A DNA stretch of 21,527 nucleotides from Candidatus Woesearchaeota archaeon (GTDB taxonomy: Archaea > Nanobdellota > Nanobdellia > Woesearchaeales > UBA525), in assembly GCA_013331575.1 (NCBI GenBank), contig DUGD01000009.1:16147-37673 (forward strand), given 5' to 3'. A program made the position numbers and the translations under genes. Shown here piece by piece: positions 1-6,359 of the stretch (its first letter is position 1; each line of letters opens with the position of its first letter). The notes under the pieces are model-generated. The model saw only the letters and a program-made list of their open reading frames with translations, was not told the DNA's origin and ran no database searches.

Positions 1-28
1 GACCTCGGTTCGAATCCGGGCGGGGCTA
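1..28 (+). tRNA. tRNA gene, 3' part only (T-arm and acceptor 3' strand)
   Basis: The window opens inside a tRNA gene. A T-arm is visible: stem CTCGG, loop TTCGAAT, stem CCGGG. It is followed by the acceptor 3' strand CGGGGCT and discriminator A, with no encoded CCA, as is usual in archaea. The 5' acceptor strand should read AGCCCCG, which resembles archaeal tRNA-Gln, but the anticodon lies outside the window so the identity is a guess. A TATA-like TTTATAAAT starts directly after the tRNA. The last 16 bases plus the flank are repeated downstream at about 3373 and, shorter, at 4884 and 5611, so this gene looks like an integration target. Confidence 0.75.
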
Positions 29-37
29 TTTATAAAT

Positions 38-112
38 GGAACTCGGAGGGCGTATAACGCCTGAGTCCCATGAATTCAGAGGGTGAAGCGGAGTATAGCC
101 CTGCGGGGGCTA
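38..112 (+). other. Two hairpins just downstream of the tRNA
   Basis: GGCGT/ACGCC (49-53 with 57-61), extended outward by ACTC/GAGTCC, forms a hairpin over 38-68. A second perfect stem TAGCCC/GGGCTA (96-101 with 107-112) follows. The second hairpin contains TGCGGGGGCTA, close to the tRNA-end repeat TGCGGGGCTA seen at 4883. It may be a decayed attachment copy or a small structured RNA. No function can be assigned. Confidence 0.3.
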
Positions 113-177
113 CGATTATCCTACTGATTGATCTGTTTGTGGAAATAGATATAAATTGACTATTATTTCTCGAATTA

Positions 178-369
178 ATGGTAGGAGACGTCGATGTTGG
201 AGGGGTTACTATCCCTGTACTCGGCGTTATTTGGCTTGCAAGCCTTGTCATAGTGCTCGTAAGTCATTTCACAGATGTTGCGTTTGGCTTCATCGGACTT
301 TTATCGTGGATTGTCTTTCTTCTCGGTGTGGTTCTTTTTATCATATGGGTCGTTGCCCAATTGTTCTAA
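178..369 (+). CDS. Small two-TM membrane protein (63 aa)
   Basis: I do not recognise a family. Nearly the whole protein is hydrophobic, with two membrane segments at about residues 11-30 and 35-60 and a short acidic N-terminus. A TATA-like GATATAAAT at 148-156 lies about 26 bases before the ATG, so a leaderless transcript starting at the ATG is likely; this supports the gene and its start. It lies in the first block after the tRNA. Its end overlaps the convergent small gene at 301-483 by about 69 bases, so at least one of the two may be false. Confidence 0.5.
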   Translation: MVGDVDVGGVTIPVLGVIWLASLVIVLVSHFTDVAFGFIGLLSWIVFLLGVVLFIIWVVAQLF

Positions 370-483
370 TTTTGTTTTCAAAATAAGTAAGACTTCCTGG
401 ATCGTCTTGCAGTTGTATTCATTGAGCAAACGCTGCTTCTCACTCTCAATAAACTCCATTGCTTGTCCGTGTTCTATCTCCAT
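301..483 (-). CDS. Small charged helical protein (60 aa), hypothetical
   Basis: No family recognised. The sequence is rich in Glu, Lys and Gln and looks wholly helical through about residue 45, with a basic, polar tail ending in KKDNPR. The ATG follows GGTGAT with about 8 bases between, which fits an archaeal ribosome site. A TATA-like GATTTAAGTA lies near 515-525. It converges with and overlaps the membrane protein at 178-369. It could be a small regulator or antitoxin-like protein, but nothing seen proves that. Confidence 0.45.
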   Translation of the reverse strand: MEIEHGQAMEFIESEKQRLLNEYNCKTIQEVLLILKTKLEQLGNDPYDKKNHTEKKDNPR

Positions 484-535
484 ACTATATCACCACGCAG
501 ACACACCTTCCAATACTTAAATCAAGAGCGGTGAA

Positions 536-632
536 CGAATGGACATTTCCGAATGGACGGATTGGAGTGGATAAACGACCACACTAGCGTGACACAAGCA
601 ACATCAACTGGTTTTGATGCTTGAAAGCGCTT
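536..632. repeat. Repeat- and hairpin-rich gap between blocks of genes
   Basis: The stretch 484-675 has no convincing gene. It holds a 9-base direct repeat CGAATGGAC (536-544 and 550-558), an inverted CGTGACAC (588-595, the reverse complement of the core in the attachment-like repeats), a hairpin CATCAA/TTGATG (602-607 with 614-619) extended by CAAG/CTTG, and the palindrome AAGCGCTT (625-632). It lies beyond the 3' end of the PIN gene, so the hairpin could also act as its terminator. Confidence 0.35.
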
Positions 633-675
633 GCTCGGAAAAGGTGATAAGTCACGCAAAAGAAGCATTGCAGCG

Positions 676-1230
676 TTATAGATTGAATTTCAATTCATTC
701 TTGTATATCTCGAACAGAGAATAAGGAAGGTTTCTGCACTCCACGCCCTCTGCTTTGCAGATTACTGGGATTTTCTCAACGAGCTTTTTGTCGGGAGAAG
801 GTGATTCTTCAGTGATCAAGATAACTCTTTTGTTGGCACTTGCGAGGTATTTGGCGTACGCGATAAGATAGAGGTCGGCATGTCTGGTCTCGTATTGTTC
901 GAGTGCTTGGTTGATTCGTACAGGGTCATTGTGGTATTCTCGTTCGTTATTTTTGACGCGGTATTTTTCTATGAGGACTCCGACTTCTTTGGCGTGGACG
1001 GTCGTGGTGACGACGTGCCGTCCGATATTCCGTTTGAATTCTTCGTTGTCTTGGTTGAGGCGAAGTTCTTGAAATACTTTGTCGATAATGATAAGTTCTC
1101 CGGATTGCACTTTTTGCGTGAGGAAGAGGAGGAGTTTTTTGTAGAGTTTTGCGCCGTTGTTCCTGTCAAAGTAGTAGTATTTGAAAAGGTCCATGATGCT
1201 GTTCGTGTCAACGACGAGTACTTGGTTCAC
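676..1230 (-). CDS. PIN-domain ribonuclease toxin, DUF4411-like (184 aa)
   Basis: This is probably the toxin of a toxin-antitoxin pair, a metal-dependent RNase of the PIN fold. Acidic residues expected of a PIN active site are visible: D8 in VVDTN, E55 in VFQEL, D119 in HADLYLIA and E141 in ITEE. The C-terminal stretch KIPVICKAEGVEC matches the ending typical of the DUF4411 PIN subfamily. The start is GTG at 1230, overlapping the stop of the upstream protease gene as GTGA, so the two are translationally coupled. DUF4411 proteins are known neighbours of XRE/ImmA-type proteins, which fits here. Length is normal and all key acids are present, so it is likely intact. Confidence 0.82.
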   Translation of the reverse strand: MNQVLVVDTNSIMDLFKYYYFDRNNGAKLYKKLLLFLTQKVQSGELIIIDKVFQELRLNQDNEEFKRNIGRHVVTTTVHAKEVGVLIEKYRVKNNEREYHNDPVRINQALEQYETRHADLYLIAYAKYLASANKRVILITEESPSPDKKLVEKIPVICKAEGVECRNLPYSLFEIYKNELKFNL

Positions 1231-2438
1231 GAGTAGAGCACCACATCCATTTTTTCCGGTCTAATATTCATGAGTTGGCAGAAGTGTACATCATCAACAT
1301 TGCCTCGGAAGTAGTTCTGTTTGACAATCTCGGTGAATCGTTGTGAGATGATGGGCTTTGGCGCTGCACCGCGGGGAGTTTTTCCTTGTTCTTTGAGCAG
1401 TTGTCGCTCTGCTGCCGCATGCGCCTTCTTTTCTGCTTCTTCGCGGGCGATGGTGTCGTTGATGTGCTTGAGCATTCCTTCGTAGTCGTTACGTGAGAGT
1501 TTTTTGTGCACGTACATTCTCGTGTAGATCGCGGAGTAACTGAGTCTTGTCTGCGTATAGATAGTCTCAACGGTGTCGCGGTTGAAGTTGTTTTGTTTGG
1601 TTCCTAACGGCATCGTGGCGATTGTCTCGTCGTAGTCGCCGCTGAGGAAGTGGTAGGCAAAGTCGTTGCACCACTGCTCGATAGCAGTCGTGCCTGCTGT
1701 TGTCTCGTTATTGAGAGCGTCAATCTCCTCGATATTGAGCAGATAATGGGCGAATTCGTGGAAAAGTGTGAAGAGCTCCCGCCGAATATATTTTTGTTGT
1801 CGCTTGAGGATGATGAAGTTGGGTGCGAGGAAGAATCCGCTAAAACTCGCCTTCTCCTTCACGTTCCAGTTTTCTACAAATTCAAGAACGAACACGTCGA
1901 ATTCTTCAATCGTGCGCAGATAGTTCTTGAGATAATCGTATTCTGAGGTGGGTTTCTTAATGATCTTTTTTTCAAGGAGTTGTGCTTGTGCCTGGAGGAA
2001 TTGCTCACGATACGTATGTGCTGTCATCTGCGGATCGTCTTTGATCGTGTGCTTCTTCGGCAGAACGGGCGTGTAGTCCAAAAATCCAGCGAGTGTTCTA
2101 ATCTCGATAGTTTTCTCTTCGAATTGTGTTGCGATCTTTCGCGAGGAAAAGTTTAGCGACGCATTGAAGTGGTCCTTACGAAAAAAGATGCTTGTCGCTT
2201 TTGATTCCGGAATGGCTCGCGGCGAGGAGTACCATTCCAGGCCTTTTTCAAAGAGCCCGTCAATCTTCTTGAGGGTGGAGAGAGGGATTTTCTCTTCATT
2301 AATCCATTCTTTGAGTCGTTCGAGAGTAATCGTTTTGGTGCTGATTTTTGCTGCTAAATCCTCTAGTGAGAGGGTGTAAAGTCGTAAGAGGTGGTTGATT
2401 CTTGCCGGATTGATATCCAGCATCATGTTCGCATTCAT
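1227..2438 (-). CDS. HTH-ImmA/IrrE-type metalloprotease, antitoxin/regulator (about 403 aa)
   Basis: Likely the regulator and antitoxin partner of the PIN toxin just downstream. The N-terminal ~60 residues look like an XRE-type HTH (INHLLRLYTLSLEDLAAKI). The middle holds the zinc protease motif HEFAH (about residues 227-231 from this start), followed by EQWCNDFA, where the Glu is the expected third zinc ligand. The C-terminus is helical and rich in Lys, Glu and Ala. The frame is open to an ATG at 2486, but TTTATAAA sits at 2486-2493, so transcription should begin near 2463. I prefer ATG 2438, preceded by GGTG; ATG 2465 (leaderless) is the main alternative. Ends in a 3-base overlap with the toxin gene. 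Confidence 0.85.
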   Translation of the reverse strand: MNANMMLDINPARINHLLRLYTLSLEDLAAKISTKTITLERLKEWINEEKIPLSTLKKIDGLFEKGLEWYSSPRAIPESKATSIFFRKDHFNASLNFSSRKIATQFEEKTIEIRTLAGFLDYTPVLPKKHTIKDDPQMTAHTYREQFLQAQAQLLEKKIIKKPTSEYDYLKNYLRTIEEFDVFVLEFVENWNVKEKASFSGFFLAPNFIILKRQQKYIRRELFTLFHEFAHYLLNIEEIDALNNETTAGTTAIEQWCNDFAYHFLSGDYDETIATMPLGTKQNNFNRDTVETIYTQTRLSYSAIYTRMYVHKKLSRNDYEGMLKHINDTIAREEAEKKAHAAAERQLLKEQGKTPRGAAPKPIISQRFTEIVKQNYFRGNVDDVHFCQLMNIRPEKMDVVLYS

Positions 2439-2485
2439 ACCCGCGGCACCAATTGAGACTACCATCCTCCAAGGTTCCTTCAGCA

Positions 2486-2493
2486 TTTATAAA
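2486..2493 (-). promoter_or_regulatory. TATA box of the ImmA/PIN operon
   Basis: TTTATAAA on the minus strand, followed by GG in the window orientation. A transcript start is expected about 25 bases downstream, near 2463. This rules out the longest reading frame start at 2486. Confidence 0.6.
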
Positions 2494-2758
2494 GGTTTAC
2501 TCGGTATTCGTCCTGTGGAGTTTGTCAGCAGGAACGTATCATATAAGACAATTTGGCATACAGTCTCGGAGAACACTCCATAAGCTAGGAACGCCCTTAA
2601 GAGGGCGTGGTTGAATCTATTATCCTTCTGAACATCGAGAATTTGTCGCGTTCGGGCGGAGTTATATGTGAATGGAGATATCTACAAGTCCCGAATTTTG
2701 ACGCTTTATAAATGCTACCCGCCAGTTATTTAAAGTCGATTTTTACCCTTCTTAATCA
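2494..2758. other. Gene-free stretch with one hairpin and a promoter
   Basis: No coding region is convincing here. A perfect 7-bp hairpin ACGCCCT-TAAG-AGGGCGT lies at 2591-2608 with no T-run after it. TATA-like boxes TTTATAAAT (2705-2713) and TTATTTAAAG (2726-2735) precede the membrane protein starting at 2759; the second lies about 28 bases before the ATG and suits a leaderless start. Confidence 0.4.
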
Positions 2759-3316
2759 ATGGTTGCAGAAGATTCTTGGGCGGATGGGGTGGCGGATCAT
2801 CTTTACGCTAATGTGGGAACGTATAGTCTAATTGGAATCTTTCTCTCTTTCATCTTGATCGATAAAGGGAAATGGCCTGCCGAATACCAAACGAATTTAT
2901 CTTATGCACTATTAGGGCTTTTCGGAGTATTCATCACAATTGCCATTCTCACTCAAATCACCAAACGAGTTGCTCAAGTCAACACTGGCGCTAGAAGAGA
3001 ATTATCGCAACGAATTCGAGAATTGTCTGAAGAGGAGACTAAACGCACGACAACCTTTGCAAGAAAAGCGGAAATCTGCGATGAAAAGAAGGAGTTGTAC
3101 GGCGAAATTGAACAAGTGAATAATAGAGATATGGCGAAGATGATTCTAACAGGATCGGCGGCGATCCTCGCGTTCTTGGTTCTTCAACCGTTTAAGGAGT
3201 TTTTTGTACAAGAATGGGTGTGGCTACCGATAATGATTCTGCAAGTGCTATTTTGGTATTCCACGTTCAAAATTGTGCATCTACTGTTGCTATTCTATGA
3301 CTCTCAAACGACTTAG
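2759..3316 (+). CDS. Membrane protein with central coiled coil (185 aa), unknown
   Basis: No family recognised. Four hydrophobic segments are visible at about residues 21-36, 47-66, 127-145 and 153-178. Between the second and third lies a charged helical stretch (about 75-125, many Glu, Arg and Lys) that reads like a coiled coil on the cytoplasmic side. The 2TM-coil-2TM plan recalls membrane effectors or sensors coded beside toxin systems, but no motif supports a named function. The gene is the last of the first block; an attachment-like repeat begins 19 bases after its end. A TATA-like box near 2731 supports the ATG at 2759. Confidence 0.65.
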   Translation: MVAEDSWADGVADHLYANVGTYSLIGIFLSFILIDKGKWPAEYQTNLSYALLGLFGVFITIAILTQITKRVAQVNTGARRELSQRIRELSEEETKRTTTFARKAEICDEKKELYGEIEQVNNRDMAKMILTGSAAILAFLVLQPFKEFFVQEWVWLPIMILQVLFWYSTFKIVHLLLLFYDSQTT

Positions 3317-3334
3317 ATTAGTGAATGGTCGATT

Positions 3335-3389
3335 TTCGTCGAGTCCTCTCGATAATCAGACCGTGTCACGGCCGGGCGGGGCTATTTTT
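3335..3389 (+). repeat. tRNA-end repeat, copy 1 (possible attachment site)
   Basis: The right half (CCGGGCGGGGCTATTT, 3372-3387) is identical to the end of the tRNA and its flank at 16-31. The left half carries an arm beginning TTCGTCGAGTCCTCTC (3335-3350) and the inverted repeat CCGTG-T-CACGG (3361-3371). The arm recurs almost unchanged at 4847. An arm from the element joined to a copy of the tRNA end is what an integrated element leaves at its far side. A bidirectional terminator between convergent genes is the alternative. Confidence 0.65.
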
Positions 3390-3431
3390 CTGCTATCTAT
3401 GTTAGACGCTGTGCAAGTCTCAATCTGTTGT

Positions 3432-3980
3432 TCACCTCTCCCGCACATATTCATAGATCTGTTCGAATGGTGCTGTCATGAGTAGTTGGTATGTTTCTTC
3501 TGTCATGCGTCGCGTGTTGAATTCTGTCTCTAGCTCACGCATTTGTTGTCTGTAGTCGACAGGGAATCCTTCTTCTGCCTTGAGTCTGCGGAGGTGGGGT
3601 TCGATGTTCGGCATCCAGTACGCATCGCGGCCTTCTGCAGCGACGGCCTTTTGCGCAGTTCGCATGAGTCTCTTCTCTAGCGTCGTCTCCTGGTCGTACA
3701 TGTACGCGAGTGTTCCTTGGAGTCTTCCTGTCATCTCGGTATCGAGCGTCTTGCCTTCTCTCGCTAGCCGACACAGTTCGTATTCACCAACATAGCTTGA
3801 TGTCGCGATCACTCCAGTGCCGTTTTTCAATGATAGTTGTGTGTCGGGTATCTGCATGAGTTCTTCGAAATCTTTTCGAAGTACCTCTGCACGCCATTGT
3901 CTGTGTTTCAATAGCTGTAATCGTTTATCCGTTGTGCAGATGTCATTTCCTGTTTTGCTGATGTACTCCATAAATCGCAT
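3432..3980 (-). CDS. Helical protein of unknown function (182 aa)
   Basis: No family recognised. The protein is mostly helical, highly charged (many Arg, Glu, Lys), has no membrane segment, and carries few conserved-looking residues (two Trp, two or three Cys). The frame opens at TTG 4064, but a TATA-like GATATATCT at 4031-4039 puts the transcript start near 4008. ATG 3980 is therefore preferred; a TTG at 3998 just after GGTGAT is possible. It diverges from the TrmB-type regulator at 4096, with only about 115 bases between the starts, so the regulator may control it. It lies in the second tRNA-end-bounded block. Confidence 0.6.
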   Translation of the reverse strand: MRFMEYISKTGNDICTTDKRLQLLKHRQWRAEVLRKDFEELMQIPDTQLSLKNGTGVIATSSYVGEYELCRLAREGKTLDTEMTGRLQGTLAYMYDQETTLEKRLMRTAQKAVAAEGRDAYWMPNIEPHLRRLKAEEGFPVDYRQQMRELETEFNTRRMTEETYQLLMTAPFEQIYEYVRER

Positions 3981-4030
3981 GTTTGTGTCAGTCAAGGTAT
4001 CACCTTTGTTACTACTATGTGGTTTTGTAT

Positions 4031-4075
4031 AGATATATCTTTGGTGCAAAATATTTGACACCAATATTTATAAAT
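4031..4075. promoter_or_regulatory. Divergent promoter region
   Basis: GATATATCT (4031-4039, itself a palindrome) suits minus-strand transcription of the helical protein. TTTATAAAT (4067-4075) suits plus-strand transcription of the TrmB gene, whose ATG at 4096 is about 25 bases from the box centre, so that transcript is probably leaderless. The 27 bases between the boxes could hold an operator. Confidence 0.6.
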
Positions 4076-4095
4076 GAGCACATCTCAAGAGGAGC

Positions 4096-4836
4096 ATGCC
4101 TGTCGATGAAACACTACGAAAACTCGGATTAAGCCGTCAGGAGGCGGATATCTACGTTGCCACTCTCAAGCTCGGGACTGCTAAAGCGAGCGAGATAGCA
4201 CAAAAGTGCACGATGGCGAGGGGGGCTGTCTACTACACGCTCAAGCTCCTGCGTGAGAAAGCGTTCATCAGCGAAGTCGTGAAGTCGGGAGTGAAATATT
4301 ATAGCGCCACGTCGCCAAAGCGACTGCTTGAGCGTATTGATGAAGAACAAGCGCAAAAACGTGAACTCGTCCATTCAATACTTCCCGAGCTCCAAGCGTT
4401 GCAAAGCACATCGCTCTCATTGCCGCAAGTAGAGCTCTACGAAGGGACTGAAGGGTTCAAGTCTATCTTTGCAAAAATCCTCGAACAAGACGGTCAGCAG
4501 TTGCGCTGTTTTCTTTCCGGTTCTATCCTCGCATTCATGCCGCAATTCCACGTGCAGTTCAGAAGACGGCGAAAAGAGCATAGTATCAGCATACGCACGA
4601 TCACCGAGCGCAGCCCGGAGATGGATGCTATCAGGGCGTTGGACGCGAAAGAGTTACGGGTGACGCGGTACAATAACCTCATGAAGAACAAGAACGTGCT
4701 CTACTACATTCTCAACGATGCGGTTATCATCGTCAAAGCGAATAAAGTCGAGCAGATGGCGCTATACGTCAAGGAGAAAGAATTTGTGGAGTTCCAGAAA
4801 GCCCTTTTTGAAAAGGTCTGGCAGGAGAGCACGTAA
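4096..4836 (+). CDS. TrmB-family transcriptional regulator (246 aa)
   Basis: A DNA-binding regulator of the archaeal TrmB type. Residues about 1-70 form the winged helix (LGLSRQEADIYVATLKLGTA, then KASEIAQKCTMARGAVYYTLKLL with the recognition helix). A coiled linker follows at about 75-105. The C-terminal half (VELYEGTEGFKSIFAKIL onward) matches the sensor region found in TrmB-like proteins with a PLD-like fold. TrmB proteins sense sugars in some archaea, but most DPANN paralogues have no known ligand. Start ATG 4096 fits a leaderless transcript. It diverges from the helical gene at 3432-3980 and is followed 10 bases later by tRNA-end repeat copy 2. Confidence 0.88.
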   Translation: MPVDETLRKLGLSRQEADIYVATLKLGTAKASEIAQKCTMARGAVYYTLKLLREKAFISEVVKSGVKYYSATSPKRLLERIDEEQAQKRELVHSILPELQALQSTSLSLPQVELYEGTEGFKSIFAKILEQDGQQLRCFLSGSILAFMPQFHVQFRRRRKEHSISIRTITERSPEMDAIRALDAKELRVTRYNNLMKNKNVLYYILNDAVIIVKANKVEQMALYVKEKEFVEFQKALFEKVWQEST

Positions 4837-4846
4837 TTATCTATTG

Positions 4847-4897
4847 TTCGTCGAGTCCTCTCCATCATCAGTCCGTGTCACGTGCGGGGCTATTTTT
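4847..4897 (+). repeat. tRNA-end repeat, copy 2 (possible attachment site)
   Basis: The first 16 bases (TTCGTCGAGTCCTCTC) are identical to copy 1. Then AT.ATCAG.CCGTGTCACG is shared, then after a 4-base deletion GCGGGGCTATTTTT is again shared. The match to the tRNA end is shorter (GCGGGGCTATTT) than in copy 1. It lies between the ends of convergent genes (4836 and 5061). Confidence 0.65.
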
Positions 4898-5060
4898 CCT
4901 CATTGAATTCTAAGGTCATAGGTTCTGTACTGTTGGATTTCGGAAAGATGGTCCGGCCAGGTCAATTTTCGGTGCGCAGCTCTAGAGGGCTATCGCTACA
5001 TCGAGGTATGTTCCAAACGCTAGACTCATAAGTAAAGAATGGTTCGTAAGTATTTGCTGA

Positions 5061-5516
5061 TTATGAATGATTCTTAAGCTGGTAACTCTTTACCTCAATG
5101 GTTTGTCCTTCACAAGAACGGCGTGATCGGAGAAGGTCTTCCAACTTCTTTTTCTCAAACCAACCCCCCGTTCCGGTTTGATGGAATACGCTTTTCCCTT
5201 CTTTTAGGACGATTGCGGTGTGGATGAGTTCCGTTTCATCACCAATCAAATAGAATGCAATTATGCTATGAGGTTGATATCGCTCAAGAGGTATGAACCG
5301 TTCATCAATTCTTCTCTGCATTTCACTTCCATCGACTATTCCTGGATGAGATAATTCGTTCTCCCCGGAATGATGAAGCCCAAACACGTAGCATGTTGTA
5401 CCGTGGCAATTTGAAACATACGCCGCCGTCGGATGATTTATTCTAAATGCCTTTGAACCAGCATAGGGCTTTCGGAGTAACTCTTCTATTCGCGATTCTC
5501 TCCACTCGGCATTCAT
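5061..5516 (-). CDS. Papain-like NlpC/P60- or CHAP-type hydrolase (151 aa), tentative
   Basis: The protein carries a pattern typical of small papain-like hydrolases: a Cys after Asn in NCHGTTCYVFG (Cys about residue 37), a later His in IHTAIVLKEGKSVFHQTGTGGWFE (about residue 99), and Gly-rich Thr/Gly strands after it. Such enzymes cleave peptide or amide bonds, often in cell walls, or act as deubiquitinase-like effectors. No signal peptide is visible, so it probably acts inside the cell. The frame is open to a TTG at 5570, but a TATA-like AATATTCATA near 5541-5552 favours ATG 5516. It is the only gene between repeats 2 and 3. The family call is inference. Confidence 0.6.
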   Translation of the reverse strand: MNAEWRESRIEELLRKPYAGSKAFRINHPTAAYVSNCHGTTCYVFGLHHSGENELSHPGIVDGSEMQRRIDERFIPLERYQPHSIIAFYLIGDETELIHTAIVLKEGKSVFHQTGTGGWFEKKKLEDLLRSRRSCEGQTIEVKSYQLKNHS

Positions 5517-5599
5517 GCATGCACGGATTCTTGTGTGGCTTATGAATATTTTGGCGTTTGAACCTGGCAAACGGAAATTGTTGTCCCTTCCGAATCACA

Positions 5600-5620
5600 C
5601 CGTGTCACGCGCGGAGCTAT
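5600..5620 (+). repeat. tRNA-end repeat, copy 3 (short, decayed)
   Basis: CCGTGTCACGCGCGGAGCTAT matches copy 2 at 19 of 21 positions with the same spacing between the CGTGTCACG core and GCGG.GCTAT. Upstream similarity is weak (CC.ATCA). It lies between divergent genes (starts 5516 and 5760), not between convergent ends, which argues against a terminator role. Confidence 0.55.
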
Positions 5621-5725
5621 CAACGGTAATCTGACAATCAGGTATCAAAAAGTGCTTGGGTGGCGGGTTGCATTCTAATTATTGTGATTGTTAGTATTCG
5701 TTCAATGCGTATGTTCGCCACAATC

Positions 5726-5756
5726 TTTATATATCAATTATGGATAATATTATCCA
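5726..5756 (+). promoter_or_regulatory. Promoter and palindromic operator of the MNT/HEPN operon
   Basis: TATA box TTTATATATC at 5726-5735 lies about 29 bases before the ATG at 5760. Between them is a perfect 16-bp palindrome, TGGATAATATTATCCA (5741-5756), covering the expected transcript start. The first gene product has an N-terminal HTH, so autoregulation by binding here is the simple reading. Confidence 0.75.
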
Positions 5757-5759
5757 AAA

Positions 5760-6359
5760 ATGGATACATTGCTTCGTATTATCAACTATCTCGCCAAGAA
5801 CCACTTGGCAGCGCCCACCATGCACAGTCTTGCCGTAACATTGAAGATTCCTTATGCGACATTCTACCGCACGCTCAAGGCAAAGAGCGATCTTTTCTTG
5901 ATTGAGACTGTGGGCAAAGCGAAAACTATCCGTCTCAACCTCGATCAAGACGTTATCATAGCTTATCTCACGCTCGCCTCGTGGGGAGAACGTGAAGAGT
6001 TCCTCGAACACCACACTATCATCCGGAAGATTTGCGAGGACCTCCCGAAAGAAGAGGTTGTCTTGCTCTTCGGCAGCTACGCCAAAGGAACTGCGACAGA
6101 ACGCAGCGATATCGATATTCTCATCATCAACAAAAACGGTAAGAAAACCACTTCTTTCTCTAAGCACGAGCTCCTCTACAAGAAAACCATCAATCCAATC
6201 ATTGTTTCCCGGAAAGAATTCGAGAATATGCTCCGTGATTCCGGTGAGAACGTCGGAAAGCAAGCATTGAAAAATCACGTCGTACTCCAAGAACCACAAC
6301 AATTTTGGGAGATGACTCTCCGTGCCATTCGACCACGACGTGTACAAGAAACGATTTGA
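5760..6359 (+). CDS. HTH-MNT nucleotidyltransferase, antitoxin (199 aa)
   Basis: Minimal nucleotidyltransferase antitoxin with an added DNA-binding domain. Residues about 1-60 form an HTH (TMHSLAVTLKIPYATFYRTLKAK). Residues about 98-125 carry the nucleotidyltransferase signature GSYAKG...SDIDI, with Asp117 and Asp119 as metal ligands. MNT antitoxins of known systems inactivate the partner HEPN toxin by adding AMP units. The HTH-MNT fusion suggests one protein that both neutralises the toxin and represses the operon through the palindrome upstream. Leaderless ATG. The gene overlaps the HEPN gene by 38 bases. Confidence 0.9.
   Translation: MDTLLRIINYLAKNHLAAPTMHSLAVTLKIPYATFYRTLKAKSDLFLIETVGKAKTIRLNLDQDVIIAYLTLASWGEREEFLEHHTIIRKICEDLPKEEVVLLFGSYAKGTATERSDIDILIINKNGKKTTSFSKHELLYKKTINPIIVSRKEFENMLRDSGENVGKQALKNHVVLQEPQQFWEMTLRAIRPRRVQETI

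Noticed and set aside
2591..2610. Hairpin followed by GGTTGAATC, resembling a variable arm and T-loop of a tRNA
   Set aside because: The bases after the loop do not pair to form a T-stem, and no acceptor stem is present.
3335..4897. Repeats 1 and 2 as simple terminators
   Set aside because: They end in T-runs between converging genes, so termination may be a side role, but the match to the tRNA end, the long shared arm and the third copy between diverging genes fit an attachment site better.
1..5620. Integrase or transposase gene for the block array
   Set aside because: No frame shows tyrosine or serine recombinase motifs or a DDE transposase; the enzyme, if any, lies outside the window.
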